Shown: piece after piece, positions 52,499 through 60,935 of the stretch
Position numbering within the stretch: position 1 is the stretch's first letter
How the letters are laid out: every line of letters starts with the position of its first letter
From: Pseudomonadota bacterium
Lineage (GTDB): Bacteria; Pseudomonadota; Gammaproteobacteria; Steroidobacterales; Steroidobacteraceae
Direction: 5' to 3'
Assembly: GCA_018241445.1 (NCBI GenBank)
Contig: JAFEDT010000016.1
Coordinates: forward strand, 1 to 64,000
DNA length: 64,000 bases
Program-made: the position numbers and the translations under genes
Notes under the pieces: generated by a model
Seen by the model: the letters and a program-made list of their open reading frames with translations, nothing else
What the model was told of the DNA's origin: nothing
Database searches by the model: none

Positions 52499-53284
52499 AT
52501 GAAAAGCAAGCTGAGCGCCAGGGGGCAACGGACCCCCGCGGCATTGCGCACCATGACGAAGTTTCTCGAAGCCGCCGAGGCGATCTTCGGGCGGCACGGG
52601 TACGAAGGGACCACCGTGCGCGATATCGCCGCGCGGTCCGGCGTCAATCTCGGCACCCTCAAGCATTACTGGGGAAGCAAACGCGAGCTGTTTCGCGATC
52701 TCATCGAGCGCCGCCTGCGCTCGGTGCACGCAGTGACAGCCGCACGCCTGTCGGCACTCGATCCGCGACGGGCCAATGGCAAGGCGCCCGACCCAGGGAA
52801 CATCGTGGCCTGCCTGGTCGAGCCCGCCTTCCTGGTCGGCGTCGATTCGCCACCCGATCTGGACTTCAGCGATGCGACCGCCCGCGGCCGATTCCACCTG
52901 TTCTTCGGTCGTTGCCTTACCGACCCAGCGCCCGCGATCGTCGAGGATCTCAACGAGATGTTCGCGGACGTCACCAACCGGTTCTTCAGGTTGATGCGCC
53001 TGGCTTGCCCGGGACTGTCCCAGGCGGAGCTGGACTGGCGGATCAACTGCGTGTTCGGCATGGTGAGTTTCGCCCAACTTTACGGCGAGCGCATAGGCCG
53101 GTTCGTGGGCACCACTGCGGATGTCGGCGATGAAATCGCCTCGAAATGGGTGATGCACCTCATCCTTGAAGGCATAGGGGCGCCGCCTCTGCATGCGGGC
53201 GCGCGCGGGCGGGCACGAGGGCAGGCGCCTGCAAAATCGCAGCGGGCCCGCAGACGAAAGGCTGACGCAACCCGTCCGGAGTGA
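52499..53284 (+). CDS. TetR-family regulator, likely of the flavocytochrome modules
   Basis: 261 residues. HTH at about 18-65: KFLEAAEAIFGRHGYEGTTVRDIAARSGVNLGTLKHYWGSKRELFRDLIERRL. The C-terminal helical ligand domain ends in a basic Arg/Lys-rich tail. GGGAGGGAG precedes the ATG. It is divergent from module 2, with the palindrome at 52375 between. The same kind of palindrome at 45415 precedes module 1, so one regulator may control both. It is a paralogue of the TetR protein at 27264. Confidence 0.9.
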   Translation: MKSKLSARGQRTPAALRTMTKFLEAAEAIFGRHGYEGTTVRDIAARSGVNLGTLKHYWGSKRELFRDLIERRLRSVHAVTAARLSALDPRRANGKAPDPGNIVACLVEPAFLVGVDSPPDLDFSDATARGRFHLFFGRCLTDPAPAIVEDLNEMFADVTNRFFRLMRLACPGLSQAELDWRINCVFGMVSFAQLYGERIGRFVGTTADVGDEIASKWVMHLILEGIGAPPLHAGARGRARGQAPAKSQRARRRKADATRPE

Positions 53285-53380
53285 GCCGCGCTGCCCCCGC
53301 AAACGCGGCTTCCCTGGGTGCCCCTCCGGCTCTCGGGCGATGGGGCACGCCGGCCGCGGCCATGGCTGTCGATCGCACCG

Positions 53381-53397
53381 CCCGACTTTCCGGCAGG
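53381..53397 (+). promoter_or_regulatory. 17-bp shared element (copy 4), toward the SDR gene
   Basis: CCCGACTTTCCGGCAGG. TATCCT lies exactly 22 bp after it (53420-53425) as a likely -10, which places the element near -40, as for a class II activator site. The SDR start follows at 53469. Confidence 0.58.
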
Positions 53398-53468
53398 GCA
53401 CTCAAATCACGCAGGCATCTATCCTCTTCGGCCCATAACCCGATCAATGCAGACAGGAGCCACTGGAT

Positions 53469-54278
53469 ATGAAGGTTACCTACGACTATCGGGGCAGCAC
53501 GGTGTTGGTCACCGGGGGCGGCTCCGGCATCGGCATGGCCAGTGCCTCCGCGTTTGCGGCTGCGGGCGCCCATGTGGTGGTGGCGGACCTCTCCGCGGAC
53601 CGGGGCAATGCCGCCGTTGAGAGCATCCGTGCAGCGGGGGGCAAGGCGGAATTCCGGCGGGTGGACGTGGCCCGGGAGGCCGAGGTCATCGACATGGTCG
53701 ACTACGTCCGCCGTACGCACGGGCGCCTGGACGTGGCGCACAACAACGCCGGCATCGAGGCCATCAATGTTCCCCTGGCGGAGGCGCCGTCGGACAACTG
53801 GCGCAAGGTGCTCGACGTCAACCTCAGTTCGGTCTTCTACTGCCTGAAGGCACAGATTCCCGTGATGGTCGCGCAGGGCGGAGGGGCGATCGTCAATACG
53901 GCCTCTGCGGCTGGCCTGATCGGCGGTTTCAACCTGGGCGTCTACACCGCGACCAAGCATGGTGTCGTGGGGCTGACGAAAGCGGCGGCCATGGACTACG
54001 CCACCAAAGGCGTTCGCATAAATGCCCTGTGCCCCGGCGCCATCGACACACCGTTCCTCGCCGAGCTTCCCAAGCCGTTTCTCGACCGGCTGATCTTCGG
54101 GACGCCCATGACCCGCCTGGGCACGCCCGCCGAGATGGCCCAGGCAGTGCTGTGGCTGTGTTCCGACGCGGCTTCCTATGTCACCGGGCACGCCCTCGCC
54201 GTTGACGGGGGCACCGTTCTGGGCGGGATCGGCACCCGCTTCGACGACCTCCTGGAACAGGTCGCGAAACCCCAGTGA
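53469..54278 (+). CDS. SDR oxidoreductase (SDR family, TonB-receptor neighbour)
   Basis: 269 residues. VLVTGGGSGIGMASASAF, Asp of VVADLSADRG (NAD preference), NNAG in HNNAGIEAIN, Ser in NTASAAGLIGG, catalytic YTATKHGVVGL, and C-terminal VTGHALAVDGGTVLGG. It resembles cyclohexanol/2,5-dichloro-2,5-cyclohexadiene-diol-type SDRs in general pattern only. It likely oxidises an alcohol in the pathway fed by the adjacent receptor. It opens the right-hand cluster, under element copy 4. Confidence 0.86.
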   Translation: MKVTYDYRGSTVLVTGGGSGIGMASASAFAAAGAHVVVADLSADRGNAAVESIRAAGGKAEFRRVDVAREAEVIDMVDYVRRTHGRLDVAHNNAGIEAINVPLAEAPSDNWRKVLDVNLSSVFYCLKAQIPVMVAQGGGAIVNTASAAGLIGGFNLGVYTATKHGVVGLTKAAAMDYATKGVRINALCPGAIDTPFLAELPKPFLDRLIFGTPMTRLGTPAEMAQAVLWLCSDAASYVTGHALAVDGGTVLGGIGTRFDDLLEQVAKPQ

Positions 54279-54287
54279 TGCCGCTCG

Positions 54288-54304
54288 CCTAACTTTTCGG
54301 TAGG
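54288..54304 (+). promoter_or_regulatory. 17-bp shared element (copy 5), toward the TonB receptor
   Basis: CCTAACTTTTCGGTAGG, the copy with the best CCTA/TAGG outer symmetry. TATCGT lies exactly 22 bp after it (54327-54332), the same spacing as at copy 4. The TonB receptor starts at 54391. Confidence 0.62.
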
Positions 54305-54390
54305 ACCTGCTGGAGAGGAAGGCTCGTATCGTTCCGGCTGGCTGCTTCAGCCAACCGGCTTTGAAGACGGAATATTCTGGAGGGGAACCC

Positions 54391-56622
54391 ATGCGCTTTG
54401 CATCTAGGCTGTGCTGGATTTCGGGCTGCAGCGTCATGCTGCTGGCACCAGTGGTCGGCGCCGCCGCGTCCGCAGGTGAAGGTGGCCCCGCGCTTGAGGA
54501 AATCGTGATCACGGCCCAGAAAAAGACCGAGGACCTGCAAAAGGCCTCGGTTGCCGTCGATGTCGTCAAGGCGGAGGCGCTTGCAAACTCGGGCGTCAAG
54601 AACGTCGTGGACCTGCAGGACATCGTCCCGGCGCTGCACTTTATTGCCGCCGACCAGATGACGGTGCAGATCCGGGGCCTGGGAACCATCAACGACAACC
54701 CCGGCGTGAGTTCCGCAGTGGGCTATGCCCAGGACGGCGTATACCTGACCCACCCGCCCGCGGTCACCCCAGTGTTGCTGGACCTGCAGCGCGTGGAAGT
54801 ACTCCTCGGGCCGCAGGGGACTCTCTACGGCCGAAACACCAACGGTGGTGTGATCAATTTCATCAGTCGCGACCCAACGCTAGACAAGGTCTCCGGCTAC
54901 ATCAAGTTGGGCGGCGGCAACTACTCGGCATTCAATTCCGAGGCGGCTGTCAATCTGCCACTCAGTACCAACTGGGCGCTGCGCGTAAGTGCCGGCTCGG
55001 AGAAACACGACGGCTATGCCGACGACGGCACCAATGACGTGAACGCCTGGGCCGCCCGCGCCAAGCTGCTGTTTGCGCCGAATGCCGATTTCTCCGCCAA
55101 ACTGACCCTCGAGGGGGGCAGGCGCAACTCGCTGGGGCAGGGATACGGCGGCCACTGCCCGCCGGGGAACGTGGATCCGTTCTGCGCAGGTGTGCCCTGG
55201 AGGCCCTACGGGGGGTTCTCGCCCGCGCCCAAGGGGCTCGTCAACGACACATCGGTCTATGCAGCTACTCTGGACATAAATGCCGCCCTGGACTGGGGCC
55301 ACCTGACGTCGATCACCGCCTATCGAGGCTACGACTTGCGGGCGACAACCTCGCCTGCTTCGAACCCCGCAACCGGCCAGGCGAACTTCATCTACTGGCA
55401 CCCCGATCACAGCCGCTCCGTTACCCAGGAACTGCGGCTCTCCAGCAAGGCCGGCTCGCGTACCTCATGGGTGGCGGGCCTCTTCTATTCGCACGAGTCC
55501 GAGCCGAGCTACGTGCGCTTCGATTATTTCAATTCCATCCTGCAGAACCCCGCATTCGTGAATCCTCCTCTGCCGCCCAACTTCTACGAACAGCTGACGG
55601 TCGGGTCGCAGACGGACCGCTCGCTGGCGGCCTTCGGTGACGTGACACTACCCGTCACCGACCGTCTCCGCTTGCGTGCCGGCCTGCGTTACACCAACGA
55701 GCACAAAGATGCCAGCGGAACCATCGACATAGGCGCGACCGGCGTATTCGCGCTGCCGACCGAGTACAATTCCGCCTCCGACAGCTATTCCAAACTGACC
55801 TGGAAGGCCGGTGTCGACTTCGACGTCACGGCGCAGAACCTGCTCTACGCAACGGTCAGCACCGGGTTCAAGTCAGGCGGCCTGAACAACCTGCCCGCGG
55901 ACATCGGGCTGACGACGTACAAGCCGGAACAGATCACGGCTTACGAACTCGGTTCCAAGAATCGCTTCGCGGAGGGTCGGGTGCAGCTGAACTTCTCAGC
56001 ATTCCGCTATGACTACAAGAACTACCAGACCTTCGAATTCTACCAGCCGTCCGGCGGCCCACACCTGGGGTCGACACTCTTCCCGACGGTCAACTCGCAG
56101 ACCGCCACGTTTGAAGGCGCGGAATTGGCAAGCGAATTCGCGTTGAGCCGCGCCGATAGGGTCGGGCTCAGCGTGAACTACCTGCACAACAAGTTCGACC
56201 GCTTCGTGATCGCGCTGCCTTTCGCGCCGGTGCAGGATCTTTCCGGTACCGACGTGCCACTGTCCCCGAAGGTTGTGGCGGCCCTCTCCTATCAGCATGT
56301 CTTCCTGTTGGGCAATGCGGGCGATCTGACCGCTGGCGCGGATGCTCACTACTCGGACAGCTACATCGCCACGGGCAACCAGGGAATCTTCGCCGGGAAT
56401 GCGCTGTATGTGCAGCCTTCGAACACCAAGGTCAACGCCAACCTTGCGTGGCACTCGGCGACCAGCGGCTGGACCGTTGCCGCATTCGTGCGCAATCTGA
56501 CCAACAAGGCCACCATCAACACGGTCGCGGGCGGATATCCTGTCATCGACAATTTCTTCCTGATCAATGCGATGGTGGACCCGCCGCGCACCTTTGGCGC
56601 CACGGTGCAGAAGGAGTTTTGA
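54391..56622 (+). CDS. TonB-dependent receptor of the catabolic cluster
   Basis: 743 residues from the ATG at 54391 (TGGAGGGG upstream). Signal peptide to about residue 28. TonB box EEIVITAQKKTEDLQKASVAVDVV, plug with QIRGLGTINDNPGVSSAVGYAQDGVYL and VEVLLGPQGTLYGRNTNGGVINFISRDP, barrel ending FGATVQKEF with terminal Phe. This type (ITAQKR...LQ, STGFKSGG and PEQITAYELGSKNRF) is common for aromatic or large-molecule uptake in sphingomonads and gammaproteobacteria. It likely takes up the lignin-type substrate of this cluster. Followed by a strong stem-loop. Confidence 0.93.
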   Translation: MRFASRLCWISGCSVMLLAPVVGAAASAGEGGPALEEIVITAQKKTEDLQKASVAVDVVKAEALANSGVKNVVDLQDIVPALHFIAADQMTVQIRGLGTINDNPGVSSAVGYAQDGVYLTHPPAVTPVLLDLQRVEVLLGPQGTLYGRNTNGGVINFISRDPTLDKVSGYIKLGGGNYSAFNSEAAVNLPLSTNWALRVSAGSEKHDGYADDGTNDVNAWAARAKLLFAPNADFSAKLTLEGGRRNSLGQGYGGHCPPGNVDPFCAGVPWRPYGGFSPAPKGLVNDTSVYAATLDINAALDWGHLTSITAYRGYDLRATTSPASNPATGQANFIYWHPDHSRSVTQELRLSSKAGSRTSWVAGLFYSHESEPSYVRFDYFNSILQNPAFVNPPLPPNFYEQLTVGSQTDRSLAAFGDVTLPVTDRLRLRAGLRYTNEHKDASGTIDIGATGVFALPTEYNSASDSYSKLTWKAGVDFDVTAQNLLYATVSTGFKSGGLNNLPADIGLTTYKPEQITAYELGSKNRFAEGRVQLNFSAFRYDYKNYQTFEFYQPSGGPHLGSTLFPTVNSQTATFEGAELASEFALSRADRVGLSVNYLHNKFDRFVIALPFAPVQDLSGTDVPLSPKVVAALSYQHVFLLGNAGDLTAGADAHYSDSYIATGNQGIFAGNALYVQPSNTKVNANLAWHSATSGWTVAAFVRNLTNKATINTVAGGYPVIDNFFLINAMVDPPRTFGATVQKEF

Positions 56623-56627
56623 GTTTC

Positions 56628-56663
56628 GCGGCTCGCGGGGCGGTCTTACGCCCCGCAAGCCGC
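56628..56663 (+). terminator. Strong stem-loop after the TonB receptor
   Basis: Stem GCGGCT-C-GCGGGGCG, loop GTCTTA, CGCCCCGC-A-AGCCGC: 14 pairs with one mismatch, beginning 5 bp after the stop. No T-run, so either a stabiliser of the receptor mRNA or a partial terminator before the downstream genes. Confidence 0.6.
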
Positions 56664-56673
56664 AGGCACCCAC

Positions 56674-57120
56674 ATGGCTGGGCGCAAGAGTACCGGCCGG
56701 GCTCGCGGATCCGGCAACGCCGGTTCACCGGCCCGCGCCAAGGCGCAGGCGCAGCGCAACCGGCGACTCGTGATGGATGTCTACGCGCACGTCCTCAAGC
56801 CGCTCGACCCGGCTCGCGTCGACGACTACTTCCGCGCCGACTACATCCAGCACAATCCAATGGCACGCACCGGTGCCAGCGGACTCAAGGAGTTCCTGAC
56901 CTGGGCACGCAGCGTCGCGCCGTCAGCGGAGCATCACGTCAAGCGGATGTTTGTCGATGGTGATTTCGTGATCGCGCACGTCCACGTCATCATCCAGCCG
57001 GGGGAGCTGGGCAGCGCGGTGGTGGACATCTTCAGGATCGAAGACGGCAGGATTGCCGAACACTGGGATGTGGCGCAGCAGATCCCGCGCCACATGCGCA
57101 ACGACAACGGGATGTTCTAG
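56674..57120 (+). CDS. NTF2/SnoaL-like protein (COG4922 type)
   Basis: 148 residues. A basic, low-complexity N-terminus (about 1-30) is followed by an NTF2-like fold: YAHVLKPLDPARVDDYFRADYIQHNPMARTGASGLKEFL, HHVKRMFVDGDFVIAHVHV, and the C-terminal VVDIFRIEDGRIAEHWDVAQ...NDNGMF. A second Met at residue 34 could be the true start. Very similar C-terminus to the protein at 58806. NTF2-like proteins include lyases, isomerases and cyclases; LdpA, a lignin-dimer formaldehyde lyase in Novosphingobium, belongs to this superfamily, which makes a role in this region plausible but unproven. Confidence 0.82.
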   Translation: MAGRKSTGRARGSGNAGSPARAKAQAQRNRRLVMDVYAHVLKPLDPARVDDYFRADYIQHNPMARTGASGLKEFLTWARSVAPSAEHHVKRMFVDGDFVIAHVHVIIQPGELGSAVVDIFRIEDGRIAEHWDVAQQIPRHMRNDNGMF

Positions 57121-58058
57121 TGCTTTGCGCTGGCGCTGGCCTTGGTCGCCAGACCGCGCAGCACGTCAATCCGCTCCTGGCAAAATGCCCTGAAGCTCTT
57201 GGGCTTGCGCCCGGTCAGCTTCTCGACGTCGTCGCTGAGCACGGCGAAGCGGCCGTTACGGGTCTCCCGTTCGTAGGAGATCATATCGTCGCTGCACCAT
57301 TCAAAGCCGCCGACGTTGAATTCATTGACGGCCGTGCGCGGGATGCCGACGGAGTCGAGGAACGCATACATCTGTTCCTCGTTCAGCTGGATGACCTCGA
57401 CGCGGCGGCCGCTCAGCTCGGCGGTCAGTGCAGCCATCTCGGGAAAGGACCACAGGTCCGGCCCGACGATGTTGTAGGTCCGGTCCTCGTGCCCTCTGCC
57501 GGAGAGGACGGCGACCGCGGAATCCACGCAGTCGACGCGGTCTACCAGGTTGACCTTGCCGTCGCCGGCGCACATCCGCCACTGGCCGGTGGCGATGGCG
57601 GCCGGCATGGCCGCGTTGAATATCGAATCGGCATACATGCCGTCGCGCAGGATCGTGTAGCGCAGGCCGCTGGCTTTTAGAAGCTTCTCCGTGCCGTGGT
57701 GATCGATGCACACCAGGGCGGTGTTGCCGGCGTCCGAGCCGAAATACGAGGTATAGACGATGTGCTGCACACCGGCGAGTCGCGCGGCCTCGATGGCATC
57801 CCCGTGTTGCTTGATGCGGTGGCCGACCTTGTGTCCACTGATGAGCAACATCCTGTGCGCGCCGCGCGCAGCTGGCGCCAGTGATTCCGGGTGGTCGAAG
57901 TCGCCATAGCGGACGTCGCACCCGAGCCTGGCGTATTCGGCCAGTTTCTCGGGTTTGCGGGACATCAGGATCAGGTCCCTCGGGTCCAGCTTCTTGAGCA
58001 GGCGCTGGACGGTCATGCTGCCGAAGTTTCCGGAAGCTCCCGTGATCAGAGTCTTCAT
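57117..58058 (-). CDS. NmrA-type NAD(P)-binding oxidoreductase
   Basis: 313 residues. Atypical SDR: nucleotide motif LITGASGNFGSMTVQRLLKK, ISGHKVGHRIKQHGDAIEAARLAGVQHIVYTSYFGSD, DRVDCVDSAVAVLSGRGHEDRTYNIVGPD. NmrA-like proteins bind NAD(P) and include quinone reductases and lignan-related reductases (pinoresinol/isoflavone type), so a reductase for a lignin dimer is possible. It runs opposite to its neighbours, overlapping the preceding gene's end by 4 bp. Copy 6 of the 17-bp element points at it from 58200. Confidence 0.83.
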   Translation of the reverse strand: MKTLITGASGNFGSMTVQRLLKKLDPRDLILMSRKPEKLAEYARLGCDVRYGDFDHPESLAPAARGAHRMLLISGHKVGHRIKQHGDAIEAARLAGVQHIVYTSYFGSDAGNTALVCIDHHGTEKLLKASGLRYTILRDGMYADSIFNAAMPAAIATGQWRMCAGDGKVNLVDRVDCVDSAVAVLSGRGHEDRTYNIVGPDLWSFPEMAALTAELSGRRVEVIQLNEEQMYAFLDSVGIPRTAVNEFNVGGFEWCSDDMISYERETRNGRFAVLSDDVEKLTGRKPKSFRAFCQERIDVLRGLATKASASAKH

Positions 58059-58199
58059 GGTTCTGGATTCCTCAATGTGAACTGGAGGGTGCTGCTGGCC
58101 GGGGCAGCGCTCTTGCCCGTTGCCGTCAGATAGCGCCGGCTGGCCGCTCAGCCCTGGCGGCGCCTCGATGCATCCTGCGCCATGACGCCATCCCGGTGA

Positions 58200-58216
58200 C
58201 CTATCGAACAGGTAGG
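58200..58216 (-). promoter_or_regulatory. 17-bp shared element (copy 6), toward the NmrA-like gene
   Basis: Read on the reverse strand, CCTACCTGTTCGATAGG: outer CCTA/ATAGG and TTCG core agree, one core T is changed to G. It points at the gene starting at 58058. The weakest-core copy but fits orientation. Confidence 0.48.
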
Positions 58217-58337
58217 TGCCAGGCGGAATGGCTCACTGCCGCGGCCCCTATCCTCATGGAAGGAGACCCCGGGGGGCGCCGCGACACAAGATCGTATCTC
58301 ATGCACCTGACTGCGCGGCATGGCCCGGGAGTGACCC

Positions 58338-58784
58338 TTGGATTCCACTTTGTCCACAAGCGAACGGCTCGAGATCGAGCTGGCCTGCCAGCGCATCGGA
58401 ATCGCCTACTTGCATGCCATCGATCACGGTGATCCCGACGCGGCCGCCGAGTGCTTTGCGGAGCAGGGCGTCCTTGCCCGGCCGATGCAACCCCAGCAAC
58501 TCATCCGGGGAAGAGAGGCGATACGCGCCTCGCTCAAATCCCGGCCAAAGGGCCTCGTTACCCGGCACCTGGCCACCAATGTGGTCATTGATGTGGCGTC
58601 GCGCGATGCGGCGAGTGGTCTGTGCGTACTCACGATGATCGGTTGCTCACCTGCCGAGGGGGCGCAGGCCCCGCATGAGTCCGCCGGCCCGCTGTATTTC
58701 GGGGAGTTCCGCGACCGGTTCGTGCGCGTCGCCGGGGAGTGGAAAATTCTGGAGCGGCTCGGTTCGATCGCCGTGAAGTACTGA
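58338..58784 (+). CDS. NTF2/SnoaL-like protein (SnoaL_4 / bile-acid-dehydratase-like pattern)
   Basis: 148 residues from a TTG start. ELACQRIGIAYLHAIDHGDPDAAAECFAEQGVLAR, GREAIRASLKSRPKGLVTRHLATNVVIDV, and FGEFRDRFVRVAGEWKILERLGSIAVKY. This layout (AxxRx....D....ALFxxDGV..G...I......TRH..TNV.I.) is typical of the SnoaL_4 subfamily, which includes dehydratase-like proteins. Conserved His (TRH) and Asp positions suggest an enzyme rather than a binder. Followed closely (21 bp) by another NTF2-like gene. Confidence 0.78.
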   Translation: MDSTLSTSERLEIELACQRIGIAYLHAIDHGDPDAAAECFAEQGVLARPMQPQQLIRGREAIRASLKSRPKGLVTRHLATNVVIDVASRDAASGLCVLTMIGCSPAEGAQAPHESAGPLYFGEFRDRFVRVAGEWKILERLGSIAVKY

Positions 58785-58805
58785 ATCAGCGGGCAGGAGA
58801 AGTCA

Positions 58806-59291
58806 ATGGCAGGAGCAGCAAGCCGCATCACATCCGTGGGGCTCATCACCGCACTGTTGTTTGCCGCCACGGCCGCCACGGTCGGGGCGAACCAGGCGCA
58901 TTCAGGGGTGAAGCCGAAAAACGCCGTGGAGTCGACGGTGATTTCCTTCCTGGACACCGCCTTCAACCAGCGCAAGTACGAAGAGGCCTTCGGGAAATTT
59001 GTGGGCCCCGAATACCGCCAGCACAATCCGACCGTGGCCGATGGCAAGCAGGCCATCATCGATGCCCTGCGGCAGTGGCTGCCCGCCACGCCGGCTCTGC
59101 ACTATGAATTCAGGCATCTCTATTCGGATGGCAACTACGCGATCGTGCACTCGTTGGTGACCGCCAGCGCCGCTGACCGCGGCAAGGCCGTCGTCGACAT
59201 CTTCCGGCTGGAGCACGGCAAGATCGTCGAGCACTGGGATGTGTCCCAGCCCGTGCCGGAGAAATCCGCCAACGACAACACGATGTTCTAG
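58806..59291 (+). CDS. Exported NTF2/SnoaL-like protein (COG4922 type)
   Basis: 161 residues. Signal peptide to about residue 29 (TVGANQ). NTF2-like part: SFLDTAFNQRKYEEAFGKFVGPEYRQHNPTVADGKQAI, FRHLYSDGNYAIVHSLV, VVDIFRLEHGKIVEHWDVSQPVPEKSANDNTMF. The same C-terminal pattern as the gene at 56674, but this one carries a signal peptide, so a periplasmic form of the same activity is likely. His of QHNP is conserved in both. GMC gene starts 28 bp after its stop. Confidence 0.82.
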   Translation: MAGAASRITSVGLITALLFAATAATVGANQAHSGVKPKNAVESTVISFLDTAFNQRKYEEAFGKFVGPEYRQHNPTVADGKQAIIDALRQWLPATPALHYEFRHLYSDGNYAIVHSLVTASAADRGKAVVDIFRLEHGKIVEHWDVSQPVPEKSANDNTMF

Positions 59292-59319
59292 CCTCGGGCA
59301 GGGATCCTGGATATCCGGC

Positions 59320-60921
59320 ATGGCGTACGGCGAGTTCGACTATGTGATTGCAGGCGGGGGCACCGCCGGCTGCGTGCTGGCCGCGCGGCTCAGCGCCGAT
59401 CCCGCCGTGAGCGTTTTATTGCTGGAGGCAGGTGGTCACCCGGATTCGATCTGGACGCGCATGCCCGCCGGCGCAGGCCGGCTGTTCGTCAATCCTCGCT
59501 TCAATTGGGGATTCATGGCGCACGCCGGGGAACGCCACCCCGGGCGGGAACTGTACCTGCCGCAGGGCAAGGTGTTGGGGGGATCCAGTACCATCAACGG
59601 GCTGGCTTTCGTGCGCGGGCACGCGCAGGACTTCGACCGTTGGCGCGACCTGGGTGCCGCGGGGTGGGACTGGAACTCCGTCCTTCCCTGGTTCGTCAGG
59701 CTCGAACACTTCGCAGGCCAACAGTCTGCCTTGCGGGGAGGCGCAGGGCCCCTGCGCGTAGCGGAACCGACATTCCGGCATCCGTCTTCGCAGGCCTACG
59801 TGGAAGCGGCCGTTGCCGCGGGCTTGCGCCGTAACCCTGACTACAATGGCCCGACGCAGGAGGGCGCAGCCTTCCTGCAGTTCAGCGTCCGTAACGGCAA
59901 ACGCGATTCGGCCTATAGGGCCTGGCTGAGGCCCGCGCTCGGTCGACCGAACCTTGTAGTCAGCACGTTTGCGCACGTGCATGGCGTGCAACTCGAGCGC
60001 GGGCGGGCCGTAGGAGTGCGCTACGCATCTGCCGGGCAGGTTCGCGAGGCGAGAGCGCGGCGCGAGGTGATCGTCTCGGGTGGCGCGATCGGTTCACCGC
60101 GCATCCTGCTGCACTCGGGGATTGGCCCGGCGGCAGACCTGGAAAGGGCAGGCGTGCCGGTCCTGCATGATCTTCCCGGCGTCGGCAGGAACCTCATCGA
60201 CCATCCATATCTTCAGCCCACCTATACGACTGTTGCACCGCGGCATTCCCTGAACCGCCAGCTGCGTGGCTGGCGTGTGTTCAGGCATGGCGCGCAGTGG
60301 GTGCTGGGAGGAGGCGGGCCACTGACGATCGGCGCATCCCAGGCAGTGGCGTTCGTGAGACTGGCGGGTGAGGACCGCCCGGGCCTGCAGATCAACTTCA
60401 GGCCCATCAGCTTCCAGTATGACGCGAGCGGGCGGCTGAGCCCGGATCCCGTCGGTCGCGTGACGGCCGCGGTCTGCGTATTGCGCCCGAGATCGCGGGG
60501 ATCCGTGTCGATTGCTTCCCCGGACCCGGCGGCTCCGCCGAACATTCACGCCGCCTACCTCGAGCATCCGGCCGACGTCGATGCCATGGTGCAGGGCCTC
60601 GGCTGGATGCGCCGCATCTTCGGGCAGGAGCCGCTGCGCTCGATCCTGAGCAAGGAAGACATTCCCGGTCCCGACGTGTGCACACCGGCGAAGCTGGGTG
60701 AGTTCGCACGCAACATGGCGCGCACCATGTGTCATCCCGTGGGTTCCTGTCGCATGGGTACCGACGACCTCGCGGTCGTCGATCCGCAGCTCAGAGTGCG
60801 CGGGATCGATGGCCTGCGCGTGATCGATGCCTCCGTGATGCCCGACATCGTATCCGGCAATACGGCAGCGGCGACCTACATGATTGGCGAACGAGGCGCG
60901 GACCTGGTCCGCACCGGTTGA
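59320..60921 (+). CDS. GMC-family oxidoreductase
   Basis: 533 residues from the ATG at 59320. FAD motif YVIAGGGTAGCVLAARLS, GMC signature GKVLGGSSTINGLAFVRG, second signature GGAIGSPRILLHSGIGP, and C-terminal active-site CHPVGSCRMG plus SGNTAAATYMIGERGADLV (Asn near the flavin). It oxidises an alcohol to an aldehyde. In Sphingobium SYK-6, PhcC and PhcD, GMC enzymes, oxidise the alcohol of a phenylcoumaran lignin dimer. A similar role is possible here. Without a visible signal peptide it is likely cytosolic. Confidence 0.9.
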   Translation: MAYGEFDYVIAGGGTAGCVLAARLSADPAVSVLLLEAGGHPDSIWTRMPAGAGRLFVNPRFNWGFMAHAGERHPGRELYLPQGKVLGGSSTINGLAFVRGHAQDFDRWRDLGAAGWDWNSVLPWFVRLEHFAGQQSALRGGAGPLRVAEPTFRHPSSQAYVEAAVAAGLRRNPDYNGPTQEGAAFLQFSVRNGKRDSAYRAWLRPALGRPNLVVSTFAHVHGVQLERGRAVGVRYASAGQVREARARREVIVSGGAIGSPRILLHSGIGPAADLERAGVPVLHDLPGVGRNLIDHPYLQPTYTTVAPRHSLNRQLRGWRVFRHGAQWVLGGGGPLTIGASQAVAFVRLAGEDRPGLQINFRPISFQYDASGRLSPDPVGRVTAAVCVLRPRSRGSVSIASPDPAAPPNIHAAYLEHPADVDAMVQGLGWMRRIFGQEPLRSILSKEDIPGPDVCTPAKLGEFARNMARTMCHPVGSCRMGTDDLAVVDPQLRVRGIDGLRVIDASVMPDIVSGNTAAATYMIGERGADLVRTG

Positions 60922-60935
60922 CACGAGGATAGCGA

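Noticed and set aside
53160-54698. 512-codon open frame on the minus strand
   Set aside because: Crosses the TetR end, an intergenic region with element copy 4, an SDR and the TonB receptor start, all of which are real on the plus strand.
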